A stretch of DNA of 64,000 nt from Bacillus sp. CECT 9360 (GTDB lineage: Bacteria; Bacillota; Bacilli; Bacillales; DSM-1321): NCBI RefSeq assembly GCF_918741275.1, contig NZ_CAKKNA010000002.1, forward strand, positions 1 to 64,000, given 5' to 3'. Positions 6,941-14,524 of this stretch are shown here, piece by piece. The position numbers and the translations under genes were made by a program. Under the pieces are notes generated by a model. The model was not told the origin of the DNA, made no database searches, and saw only the letters and a program-made list of their open reading frames with translations. Numbering within the stretch: the first letter of the stretch is position 1; every line of letters begins with the position of its first letter.

Positions 6941-8080
6941 ATGAAGGCAGTAACTTTTCAAGGAGCAAAAGATATTCAAGTGAAACAGGTGGCAGATCCC
7001 TCTATTGAGAAAAAAGATGATATTATTGTTCGCATTACATCAACGGCTATTTGTGGTTCTGATCTTCATATCTACCAGGGTGCGTTACCGGCTCAAAAAG
7101 ACTATGTGATTGGCCATGAACCGATGGGGATTGTGGAAGAAGTAGGACCAGAAGTGACAAAGGTGAAAAAAGGCGACAGAGTAGTGTTGCCATTTAATAT
7201 TTCCTGCGGCCATTGTTTTTACTGTCAGCATGATTTGGAGAGCCAATGTGATAACTCCAATGGTAATGAGGCTATCGACACAGGCGGATATTTTGGCTTT
7301 ACTGAACGATATGGTAATTATCCGGGCGGACAAGCTGAGCTGCTGCGTGTACCATATGGCAACTTCATGCCGTTTGTGATTCCTGAGTCATCCGAGCTTG
7401 AAGATGAAGCTTTGCTGTTTATGTCTGACGTTCTGCCAACCGCTTATTGGAGTGTTGAAAATTCTGGTGTGAAGAAAGGCGATACAGTCGTTGTGCTTGG
7501 CTGTGGACCAATTGGCTTAATGACACAAAAATTTGCCTGGATGAAGGGTGCCAAGCGCGTCATCGCGATTGATAATCTCCCGTACCGTTTAAATCATGCT
7601 AAAAAGATGAACAATGTGGAAACATATAACTTTGATGAGCATGATGATATGGGTTCATATGTGAAGGAAATTACAGAAGGCGGCGCAGATGTGGTCATCG
7701 ATTGCGTTGGGATGGACGGCAAAAAGTCGGTCGTTGAAGCGGTTGAGCAAAAGCTGAAGCTGCAAGGCGGAACGTTGAGCGCCATCCAAATCGCTTTGAA
7801 GGCGGTAAGGAAGTTTGGTACGATTCAGCTTACTGGAGTTTACGGCTCGATGTATAATATGTTCCCACTCGGTAATATCTTTGAAAGAAACGTGACGATG
7901 AAAATGGGACAGGCACCAGTTATCCACTACATGCCGATGCTATTTGATAAAATAACGAATGGTGAGTTTGATCCGACAGAGATCATTACGCATAAGGTTC
8001 CGCTTGATCAGGCAAGCGATGCTTATAAAGTGTTTAATGATCATGAGGATGAATGCATAAAAGTCGTATTAAAACCATAA
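6941..8080 (+). CDS. Zinc-dependent alcohol dehydrogenase (formaldehyde dehydrogenase-like)
   Basis: The 379-residue protein is a medium-chain zinc dehydrogenase. Catalytic zinc ligands are in ICGSDLHIYQG and GHEPMGIVEEVG. The structural zinc site is reduced to CGHCFYCQHDLESQC, which still holds four cysteines. The NAD-binding Rossmann motif is VVLGCGPIGLM at about residue 185. The length and a long insertion after the structural zinc site resemble the glutathione-independent formaldehyde dehydrogenase/AdhB-like group of Bacillus. AGGAGGG precedes the ATG. The substrate cannot be fixed from sequence. It is a single gene followed by a hairpin at 8097-8127. Confidence 0.88.
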   Translation: MKAVTFQGAKDIQVKQVADPSIEKKDDIIVRITSTAICGSDLHIYQGALPAQKDYVIGHEPMGIVEEVGPEVTKVKKGDRVVLPFNISCGHCFYCQHDLESQCDNSNGNEAIDTGGYFGFTERYGNYPGGQAELLRVPYGNFMPFVIPESSELEDEALLFMSDVLPTAYWSVENSGVKKGDTVVVLGCGPIGLMTQKFAWMKGAKRVIAIDNLPYRLNHAKKMNNVETYNFDEHDDMGSYVKEITEGGADVVIDCVGMDGKKSVVEAVEQKLKLQGGTLSAIQIALKAVRKFGTIQLTGVYGSMYNMFPLGNIFERNVTMKMGQAPVIHYMPMLFDKITNGEFDPTEIITHKVPLDQASDAYKVFNDHEDECIKVVLKP

Positions 8081-8096
8081 TACTATACCGGACTCT

Positions 8097-8127
8097 TTTA
8101 GGCAGAATGGGAAGCATTTTGCCTAAA
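8097..8127. terminator. Hairpin after the dehydrogenase gene
   Basis: TTTAGGCAGAATG pairs with CATTTTGCCTAAA with few mismatches. The following T run is short. Confidence 0.55.
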
Positions 8128-8250
8128 GGGGTTTCTATTAACTTTTAAGAATAAATGCGTTAGAGGGTTGTATAATAGTAACAAAGCTAAGACTTCTTTT
8201 CCTTTGAAAATATTACTAAGAAAAAAACAAAATAAACGAACGTATTTTGC

Positions 8251-8279
8251 TTGCCTATACAAAAAAGTGGGTATATAAT
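8251..8279 (+). promoter_or_regulatory. SigA promoter of tRNA-Gly
   Basis: TTGCCT, 17 bases, TATAAT. The predicted start lies about 30 bases before the tRNA. Confidence 0.75.
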
Positions 8280-8317
8280 AAGTTTTATTGTTAAGAGACA
8301 AAAGACGACAAATATCT

Positions 8318-8391
8318 GCGGGTGTAGTTTAATGGTAAAACCTCAGCCTTCCAAGCTGATGTCGTGAGTTCGATTCTCATCACCCGCTCCA
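8318..8391 (+). tRNA. tRNA-Gly(TCC)
   Basis: Acceptor GCGGGTG pairs with CACCCGC, the anticodon loop is CTTCCAA, and CCA is encoded. It is a single tRNA gene with its own promoter and terminators. Confidence 0.96.
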
Positions 8392-8401
8392 TACATAGTC
8401 A

Positions 8402-8446
8402 CAACGCAGTGTTTCGTTACATATGAGAACGAGGCATTGCGTTTTA
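8402..8446 (+). terminator. Terminator of tRNA-Gly
   Basis: AACGCAGTG, an inner arm and GCATTGCGTT form a long hairpin followed by TTATTTT. A second hairpin at 8453-8478 (AGCATACCAT, TGGTATGCT, TTTT) follows it. Confidence 0.75.
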
Positions 8447-8541
8447 TTTTAGGAGCATACCATCTTCTGTGGTATGCTTTTTATGATGAAAAATTAGAAT
8501 CGATTCATTTTCATGAATCTATATATAGGCAGGGGTTATGT

Positions 8542-8851
8542 ATGGCAGGGAAAAAAGAAGCTGGGGGAAAAATTCAAGGAAGCCTTTCGTTAATTTGTTG
8601 AGGCTAAATCCAATCTTGACAGCGAATCGGAGCTGCTGGTTCAGCATGCGGTGAAAAATCTGATGAAAGGCCGGACTACGTTAATTATAGCCCATCGCCT
8701 TTCGACAGTAGTGGAAGCAGATCAGCTGCTTGTTGTTGAAAACGGGAGGATAACCGGCAAAGGAAATCATGCCGAGCTGCTAGAAAGCCATGAACTGTAT
8801 CACAAGCTGGCCAAGCAGCAGCTGAAATTAGCGGACACGCAACAACAATAA
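8542..8851 (+). pseudogene. ABC multidrug transporter (BmrA-like) remnant with internal deletion
   Basis: The last third of a fused permease-ATPase subunit remains: [15 protein letters not shown] (D-loop; the Walker B aspartates are lost), [15 protein letters not shown] (H-loop histidine) and the C-terminus to QQQ at 8848. About 100 bases upstream a start with a ribosome site gives MAGKKEAGGKIQGSLS in another frame before a stop. This suggests the original N-terminus joined to the C-terminus after loss of well over a kilobase. No membrane domain, Walker A or signature motif is left, so it cannot work. Confidence 0.75.
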
Positions 8852-8881
8852 TTGAGCTACAGCCTCCTCAGCTGCAGGTCA

Positions 8882-9556
8882 TCAGTCTTTACAGGTGATG
8901 ACCTTGCACGTTGCTTCACCGCCATGAACCTGAACGAACATGTTCATGAGCGATTCCGTTAGCTTAAGACCATCTTCGATTGTTATCGAAGGCCTTAAAT
9001 AAATGATTTGCAGGGCATTCTTCGTTTCTTCTGTAACCTTTGTCTGATCAGAGTCGACAAAAGGACTTCCGAACGTGCCCTGGTCATCGGCGGAGGTAAT
9101 CATGTTGTGCATCGAATTCGTCCGGCCATTGATGCCGGTATATTCATCGCCTGCTTCGCCGATTTTAATGACGGTATCGCCGCTGATATGATCCATATCA
9201 TAGATGCCGATCGGCACTACATATTGCAACGAGAAGAAGTTATTCAAGTCAATCGCCGAATTCACGGTAGTTAAGTAATTTTGTTTTTTGATCCGGCGGT
9301 AAAGGGCTTCTACTGATGGACGATACCGGGACGGGTCAGTTCCGGCCGCTTTGAAAACCTGGCGCCATTCTTTAACGCCTTGAAAATCGGTCAGTTCTTT
9401 TTCCTGCAAATCAAAAAAGATTGACTCCTGAAACAATTGCAGTCTCCCTTTTACCATTTGCGGAGAATCCCCTACTTGAATGCCGTTGTATGTAATAATT
9501 CCCGCTTTAAAATCGGGTATTTTGCTGCATAGGGAAGCATGGATAGAAGTTACCAA
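8882..9556 (-). CDS. B3/B4 domain protein (PheT editing-domain family)
   Basis: The 224-residue protein resembles the stand-alone B3/B4 (tRNA-editing type) domain of phenylalanyl-tRNA synthetase beta subunit. Visible family blocks are EWRQVFKAAGTDPSRYRPS, ALYRRIKK, NSAIDLNNFFSL, PIGIYDMDHISGD and GRTNSMHNMITS. Such free proteins are thought to edit mischarged tRNA or free amino acid esters, which is not proven for this one. I chose TTG at 9556 because GGAGG lies eight bases upstream; the open frame extends to 9640. It diverges from queG. Confidence 0.8.
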   Translation of the reverse strand: MVTSIHASLCSKIPDFKAGIITYNGIQVGDSPQMVKGRLQLFQESIFFDLQEKELTDFQGVKEWRQVFKAAGTDPSRYRPSVEALYRRIKKQNYLTTVNSAIDLNNFFSLQYVVPIGIYDMDHISGDTVIKIGEAGDEYTGINGRTNSMHNMITSADDQGTFGSPFVDSDQTKVTEETKNALQIIYLRPSITIEDGLKLTESLMNMFVQVHGGEATCKVITCKD

Positions 9557-9665
9557 TGGTTTCACCTCCAAAAATAATGGAAAATCGTTTATGATAAATA
9601 ACAGTGGTTTATTTTTAACTATAAGGGAAACTTCTCTCATTTGAAAGCGGGAAGGAGGTTAAGTG

Positions 9666-10805
9666 ATGGATTATCAACAATTGAAAGAAGACATTATTAT
9701 ATATAGCAAGGAAATTGGTATCGATAAAATCGGTTTTACGACAGCTGATACGTTCGGAGAAATGAAGAACAGGCTGATCCGCCAGGCTGAGCTCGGGTTT
9801 CAATCGGGCTTTGAAGAACCGGATATTAATAAAAGGATTCAGCCTGAGCTGATTTTTCCGGAGCCCCGTTCGATTATCTCGATTGCGATTGCCTACCCGT
9901 CTAAAATGAAGGATGCCCCGCAAAGTAAACGAGGCGAGCGGCGGGGAATTTTCGCCCGGGCCTCATGGGGAACGGATTATCACGTCATCCTTCGGGATAA
10001 ATTAAAGCGCCTTGAAGAGTTCATTATGAGCAAAGTGCCGGATGCGGTGACGAAATCAATGGTCGATACGGGTGAACTGGTGGACCGTGCTGTTGCAGAA
10101 CGAGCCGGCATTGGCTGGAGCGGGAAAAACTGCAGTATTATTACCCCGGAATTTGGTTCATATGTATACTTGGGTGAGATGATAACCAGCCTACCGTTTG
10201 AACCGGATCAGCCGATGGAGGATCGCTGCGGGGAATGCAATAAATGTATCGATGTCTGTCCGACAGGGGCGCTTGTTGCAGGCGGCCAGTTGAATGCCCA
10301 GCGCTGCATTGCATTTCTGACACAAACAAAAGGATTACTGCCGGATGAATTCCGGACGAAAATCGGGAACCGGCTTTATGGCTGTGACACCTGCCAAACC
10401 GTATGCCCGGAGAATAAAGGAAAGGATTTTCATTTCCATCCTGAAACAGAGCCGGATCCTGAGATTGCTAAACCATTACTGAAGCCGCTTTTGACAATCA
10501 GTAACCGGGAATTCAAAGAAAAGTTCGGACATGTTTCTGGTTCCTGGAGAGGAAAGAAGCCAATTCAGCGAAACGCGATCATCGCGCTTGCTCATTATAA
10601 AGACGAGACAGGACTGCCAGATCTGATTAAAGTCATGAAGGAAGACACACGTCCTGTCATCAGGGGAACGGCCGCCTGGGCGATTGGCAAAATCGGAGGC
10701 GAGACAGCGACAATAGAACTCACGTCTGCTCTAGAAGTAGAAAGCGACCAGGAAGTAATCAATGAAATTAAAAAAGGGCTGCAGTTTCAACAATCAGCAA
10801 GATAG
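9666..10805 (+). CDS. queG: Epoxyqueuosine reductase QueG
   Basis: This 379-residue cobalamin- and iron-sulfur-dependent enzyme performs the last step of queuosine synthesis, reducing epoxyqueuosine to queuosine in tRNA. The N-terminal DUF1730 part has the region around SMVDTGELVDRAVAERAGIGW with the catalytic Asp. Two 4Fe-4S clusters follow: CGECNKCIDVCPTGAL and CDTCQTVCPEN. The last 100 residues form HEAT-like repeats that bind tRNA. AAGGAGG lies seven bases before ATG 9666; GTG at 9663 is less likely. A terminator follows at 10809. Confidence 0.95.
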   Translation: MDYQQLKEDIIIYSKEIGIDKIGFTTADTFGEMKNRLIRQAELGFQSGFEEPDINKRIQPELIFPEPRSIISIAIAYPSKMKDAPQSKRGERRGIFARASWGTDYHVILRDKLKRLEEFIMSKVPDAVTKSMVDTGELVDRAVAERAGIGWSGKNCSIITPEFGSYVYLGEMITSLPFEPDQPMEDRCGECNKCIDVCPTGALVAGGQLNAQRCIAFLTQTKGLLPDEFRTKIGNRLYGCDTCQTVCPENKGKDFHFHPETEPDPEIAKPLLKPLLTISNREFKEKFGHVSGSWRGKKPIQRNAIIALAHYKDETGLPDLIKVMKEDTRPVIRGTAAWAIGKIGGETATIELTSALEVESDQEVINEIKKGLQFQQSAR

Positions 10806-10808
10806 ATT

Positions 10809-10835
10809 AACCCGGCATCCGCCGGGTTTTTGTTT
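10809..10835 (+). terminator. Terminator of queG
   Basis: CCCGGC, loop, GCCGGG and a run of T. Confidence 0.8.
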
Positions 10836-10892
10836 TGATACAGGCCTCTTCTTCATAGATATGCAATAGGCACTTTATGGGGAGGACTGACC

Positions 10893-11771
10893 TTGAGAAC
10901 ACAACTAGAGGCTTTGTTGAAGGAAAGAGTTAATCATTTTGTGACTGGTGAAACCCGTGACCGTGAGTTTTTAGGTGAAAAACTGGAGAGGAAGCTGCAA
11001 TCGCTGCAGAAAAGAAAGGCAGAATTCGTCCAGGTTAAAGCGGAGGCGAATATTCTCTCTGAACAGAAACGCAGTCAGGATACGCTGCTGGAATACATGA
11101 TTCATTATCGCTTCCTCACGAAACAGGTTGATTTTTTTTATGATGAGGAAGGCATTGAATATCGTACAGCCCGGTTTGTAAACGAAAAACTGGTTGAAGA
11201 CAAGGAAAAAAGACCGAAAACAGAAACACCTGATTTTGCGTTGAGAATGGAGCCTCCGACCGCACCGGATGAAAGGCTGGCTTATACGTATGCCCGGTTG
11301 AAAGCCGTCCAATATGCCGAAAGATGGTGGAATGAATTTAACCCGGCGTATAAAAAATTCGATGATGATTGCACCAATTTTATCTCGCAATGTATGCATG
11401 CCGGAGGAATTCCGATGTGGGGGGTGGGCAATAAGTCGAAGGGCTGGTGGATGAAGGGGAATAGCTGGAGTTATACATGGACGGTCGCTCATTCGTTGAT
11501 GCTGATGCTGGAAAACAGTCGCGGCGTACGGACAAAAAAAGTCAGCTCAGCTCAGGAGCTGCAGGTAGGAGATATTATTTGCTACGATTTCCAAGGAAAT
11601 GGACGCTTTGACCACAACACAATCGTGACAGAAAAGGACAGGAACGGGATGCCTCTCGTTAATGCCCATACGACAAACAGCCGCCGGCGATATTGGGCAT
11701 ATGAGGATTCCACAGCCTACACGCCGAATATTAAATATAAATTCTATATCATTCTTGATGGGAACCCCTGA
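10893..11771 (+). CDS. yhbB: Amidase-domain protein YhbB
   Basis: The 292-residue protein has a helical, basic N-terminal half (residues 1-130). The C-terminal half is a putative amidase domain of the NlpC/P60-like fold (Amidase_6): YARLKAVQYAERWWNEFN, DDCTNFISQCMHAGGIPM with the likely catalytic Cys, and RFDHNTIVTE with the His. YhbB in B. subtilis holds the same position next to queG. No export signal is seen. The start is TTG with GGAGG seven bases upstream. The substrate is unknown; sporulation or cell-wall roles are only guesses. Confidence 0.85.
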   Translation: MRTQLEALLKERVNHFVTGETRDREFLGEKLERKLQSLQKRKAEFVQVKAEANILSEQKRSQDTLLEYMIHYRFLTKQVDFFYDEEGIEYRTARFVNEKLVEDKEKRPKTETPDFALRMEPPTAPDERLAYTYARLKAVQYAERWWNEFNPAYKKFDDDCTNFISQCMHAGGIPMWGVGNKSKGWWMKGNSWSYTWTVAHSLMLMLENSRGVRTKKVSSAQELQVGDIICYDFQGNGRFDHNTIVTEKDRNGMPLVNAHTTNSRRRYWAYEDSTAYTPNIKYKFYIILDGNP

Positions 11772-11773
11772 TT

Positions 11774-11802
11774 TTTAGGAGATGGAGAAATAGTGATATA
11801 AT
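11774..11802 (+). promoter_or_regulatory. Promoter before trmL
   Basis: An extended -10 (TGATATAAT) ends at 11802. A weak -35 (TTTAGG) lies 17 bases upstream. Confidence 0.55.
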
Positions 11803-11834
11803 AGCTTGTAGATTTTACAGACGGGGTGAACATA

Positions 11835-12323
11835 GTGGCCATACATGTAGTTTTATATCAGCCTCAAATTCCATCAAATACAGGAAACATCGCCCGTACA
11901 TGCGCGGCGACGGATACAGCCCTTCACTTAATTCGTCCGCTTGGCTTTTCAACGGATGATAAAATGCTGAAACGGGCAGGATTGGATTATTGGGAGCACG
12001 TCAGCATCACTTATTATGATTCGTTAGAGGAATTCTTTGAAAAAAATAAAGGCGGAGAATTTTTCTATCTTTCTAAATTCGGCGAAAAGCCGCACACGAC
12101 TTTTGATTACAGCGACAGTGACAAAGACTATTTCTTTGTGTTCGGTCGTGAAACAACCGGTTTGCCTAAGGATTTGATCCGTGAACAGAAAGATCGCTGC
12201 CTGCGGATTCCGATGACGGATAAAGTCCGTTCACTTAATCTGTCCAATACCGCCGCGATACTCGTGTATGAAGCACTAAGGCAACAGGACTTTCGTGATT
12301 TAGATAGAATCGGAAAGCTGTAG
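11835..12323 (+). CDS. trmL: tRNA (cytidine/uridine 34-2'-O)-methyltransferase TrmL
   Basis: The 162-residue SPOUT-class enzyme methylates the wobble ribose of certain tRNA-Leu using AdoMet. The trefoil-knot motifs are complete: PSNTGNIARTCAA near the start, FVFGRETTGLP at about 100, and IPMTDKVRSLNLSNTAAIL near the end. The GTG at 11835 gives the usual family N-terminus (MAIHVVLYQP) and has GGGGTG six bases upstream. The upstream in-frame GTG at 11826 lies within that ribosome site. Confidence 0.93.
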   Translation: MAIHVVLYQPQIPSNTGNIARTCAATDTALHLIRPLGFSTDDKMLKRAGLDYWEHVSITYYDSLEEFFEKNKGGEFFYLSKFGEKPHTTFDYSDSDKDYFFVFGRETTGLPKDLIREQKDRCLRIPMTDKVRSLNLSNTAAILVYEALRQQDFRDLDRIGKL

Positions 12324-12328
12324 AAGAC

Positions 12329-12360
12329 AAAGTAACAGGGAACATTCTCTGTTGCTTTGC
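12329..12360 (+). terminator. Terminator-like hairpin after trmL
   Basis: AAAGTAACAGGGA pairs with TCTCTGTTGCTTT with wobble pairs. The T run is weak. Confidence 0.5.
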
Positions 12361-12410
12361 AGTTTCTTCAAATCCAATAGAGGGAAGGATACATATAGAG
12401 GTGAGTAATC

Positions 12411-13160
12411 ATGAATGAAGTAATCGAACGGATTTTAAACCATCGCTCCATTAGATCTTTTGAGGATACGCTGTTATCTAAGGAACAAATTCAGACCATT
12501 GTTGATTGTGCCCAGGCAGCTTCTTCATCAAGCTTTATACAGGCTTATACAATCATTGGGGTTACAGACCAGGAAAAGAAGGCCACGCTTGCTAATGTTG
12601 TTGGGTCGCAAGAATATGTCGCAGAAAACGGGCACCTGTTTGTCTTTTGCGCCGATTTACATAGACATGATGTTATCGCGGAGATGGAGGAGAAAGACCT
12701 CGCAGAATCCCTTGAAAGCACAGAGAAGTTCATGGTTGCTTGCATCGACGCCGCACTCGCCGCCCAAAATGCCGCGCTTGCAGCTGAATCGATGGGCCTG
12801 GGGATTTGCTATATCGGCGGCATCCGAAATGACCTTCCGACCGTAACGAAATTATTAAACATCCCTTCAAGGGTCATTCCACTTTTTGGCATGACAGTAG
12901 GATATCCGAAGCATATCACGGACAAGAAGCCTAGGCTTCCGCGTTCAAATGTCTATCACGAAAACAATTATCAGCAGGATAAGGAAACATTCATCGGCCA
13001 ATTACAGGACTATAATGAAATCGTCTCCCAATATTATGAGGAACGAACAAATGGTAAACGGAGGGATACGTGGACGGGCCAAATGGCTGGGATGCTGGAT
13101 AAAAAGAGCCGGATGTATATGAAGGAATTCGTCGAAAACCAGGGTTTTAACAAACGATAA
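12411..13160 (+). CDS. nfrA: NADPH-dependent FMN nitro/flavin reductase NfrA
   Basis: The 249-residue flavoprotein reduces nitro compounds, quinones and flavins with NADPH. The family N-terminus NHRSIRSFED, SSSSFIQAYTIIG, the FMN-binding MGLGICYIGGIRN, FGMTVGYP and KPRLPR are all present. The length matches NfrA of B. subtilis, where it is a stress-induced gene. The start ATG has GAGGTGAG upstream. It is monocistronic with a terminator at 13166. Confidence 0.93.
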   Translation: MNEVIERILNHRSIRSFEDTLLSKEQIQTIVDCAQAASSSSFIQAYTIIGVTDQEKKATLANVVGSQEYVAENGHLFVFCADLHRHDVIAEMEEKDLAESLESTEKFMVACIDAALAAQNAALAAESMGLGICYIGGIRNDLPTVTKLLNIPSRVIPLFGMTVGYPKHITDKKPRLPRSNVYHENNYQQDKETFIGQLQDYNEIVSQYYEERTNGKRRDTWTGQMAGMLDKKSRMYMKEFVENQGFNKR

Positions 13161-13165
13161 GATGT

Positions 13166-13195
13166 AAAAAAGCTGCCGGGTGGCAGCTTTCTTTT
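13166..13195. terminator. Terminator between nfrA and the 30-residue gene
   Basis: AAAGCTGCC, loop GGGT, GGCAGCTTT. It is flanked by an A run and a T-rich run, so it can act in both directions. Confidence 0.8.
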
Positions 13196-13199
13196 ATGC

Positions 13200-13292
13200 T
13201 TATTTTTTTACACCGGGCTTATCATCGTAACCAGCAGTGAAAATAGCGACTAAAAATGTAACACTAATAGCAAGGATAAGTACTGTACCCAT
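13200..13292 (-). CDS. 30-residue single-pass membrane peptide
   Basis: The reading frame starts MGTVLILAISVTFLVAIF, continues TAGYDDKPGVKK and stops. One transmembrane helix fills residues 2-20, followed by a short charged tail. A strong GGAGGG ribosome site lies seven bases before the ATG, and a terminator follows the stop, so it looks like a real short gene. Homologues cannot be judged from the sequence; some Bacillus small membrane proteins look similar. Confidence 0.6.
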   Translation of the reverse strand: MGTVLILAISVTFLVAIFTAGYDDKPGVKK

Positions 13293-13397
13293 TATGTAGC
13301 CCTCCTCTAGCAAACCATATAGTCCCAATTTGCCGTATATAAAAATATTATACCCTAATCTTTATTGTCTGTGAATGAAAACGGTTATAAATTTTTC

Positions 13398-13886
13398 CTA
13401 ACTTACATACTTGAGCCATTTTGTTTTAAAAACTTGAAAATAAAAAATGAAAGCAAAGGAGATAAGCCCGATGCCGCCGGAAAGCATGATTTTGAAAAAG
13501 GTATTTGCCCCTATTGAAGGTGAATTAGAGACAATATTACATAGAAATAAAAGCAAGGCACCAATGCCAAAAACAAAATAGGAAAAACGTTTATGATTTT
13601 TTTGTAATAAACGGTATCCCAAAAGAATGAATAAATATATCCCGCTGATAAACATCATAACAGGAAAAAAGGGATGGAATTTTGCAGCATAAACAAAGTA
13701 ATCGAATTGTGAAATGTCATTAGCATGGTTCAATTCAACGTTAAGAAGCTGTGTAATAGGAGTTGAATATCCCCACTCCCATGGATCATCCAAAATCCCG
13801 CTTCCCTCATACCAGCTGGCCCCGGTCGAAAACAGCAATATTGTGAAAGCTAAACTAGCTTGAAGCAACCATTTATAAGACAACAC
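13398..13886 (-). CDS. DUF4306-like membrane protein
   Basis: The 162-residue protein has four hydrophobic segments (about residues 7-24, 68-90, 102-122 and 132-155). After the first helix there is an extracytoplasmic region with WYEGSGILDDPWEWGYSTP. That block and the four-helix layout resemble the DUF4306 (YjdJ-like) family of Bacillus, which has no known function. The start is GTG with GGGGGTG upstream. It is followed on the same strand by a VOC protein gene with a gap of about 40 bases. Confidence 0.6.
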   Translation of the reverse strand: MLSYKWLLQASLAFTILLFSTGASWYEGSGILDDPWEWGYSTPITQLLNVELNHANDISQFDYFVYAAKFHPFFPVMMFISGIYLFILLGYRLLQKNHKRFSYFVFGIGALLLFLCNIVSNSPSIGANTFFKIMLSGGIGLISFAFIFYFQVFKTKWLKYVS

Positions 13887-13922
13887 TAATCACCCCCATC
13901 TATCTTCCAAGAGTTTGCGACA

Positions 13923-14306
13923 TCATCCAACTGAATCACAAATCTCAATATAGTGCCCATCTGGATCAGCTATATAGGAAACCGTTTGTCCCCATGGCTT
14001 GGTAACTGGTTCCACGATAATTGGAACCTCTTGCCTGCGCAATGTTTCGATTGTAGCGGCAACGTCTTCTACGACAAATCCGACTTCAAAAGTCTGGGAT
14101 GCTTCTGAATCGCCAGGGACATCTAAGCCTGTTAACTCTCTGACAGAATCACGGGTGTTAATCGATAAAGTTGTTGAACCGGTATCAAATTCAACATATG
14201 TACCAGACTCCATCTTTATAGGCAACCCAAGGATTTTAGTGTAAAAATGCATGCTCTTATCAAAATCATTGACGTAGAGAATGATATATTTCATTTCTAG
14301 CTTCAT
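13923..14306 (-). CDS. VOC (glyoxalase/bleomycin-resistance) family protein
   Basis: The 127-residue protein has two beta-alpha-beta-beta-beta halves of the vicinal oxygen chelate fold: [19 protein letters not shown] at the start and [18 protein letters not shown] in the middle. It ends [14 protein letters not shown], where the final Glu is a usual metal ligand. Without a full set of metal ligands the substrate cannot be named. The ATG at 14306 (MKLEMKY) is chosen because GGGGCGG precedes it; an ATG at 14348 is open but adds a non-family extension. Confidence 0.8.
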   Translation of the reverse strand: MKLEMKYIILYVNDFDKSMHFYTKILGLPIKMESGTYVEFDTGSTTLSINTRDSVRELTGLDVPGDSEASQTFEVGFVVEDVAATIETLRRQEVPIIVEPVTKPWGQTVSYIADPDGHYIEICDSVG

Positions 14307-14524
14307 TTGTCCGCCCCGTTTCTTTAAATGTATTAATTCTGTTCTCATTATTCCTTATATTAACAATTAAATAACTTTAACCGGGTTTGGTCAAGGAACA
14401 ATTTCGTTCATTAGGTTTTTATGATGTCTCGAACCTCAGTTTTCATCATCCATACTCATGTTCAGGCAATTCCGAGCATAGAGTAAAGTATCATCTCTGA
14501 AAGTAACAGGGGGAGGTTCCTTAA

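Noticed and set aside
12460..12846. 128-codon frame inside nfrA
   Set aside because: It is a shadow in another frame of a clear nitroreductase gene.
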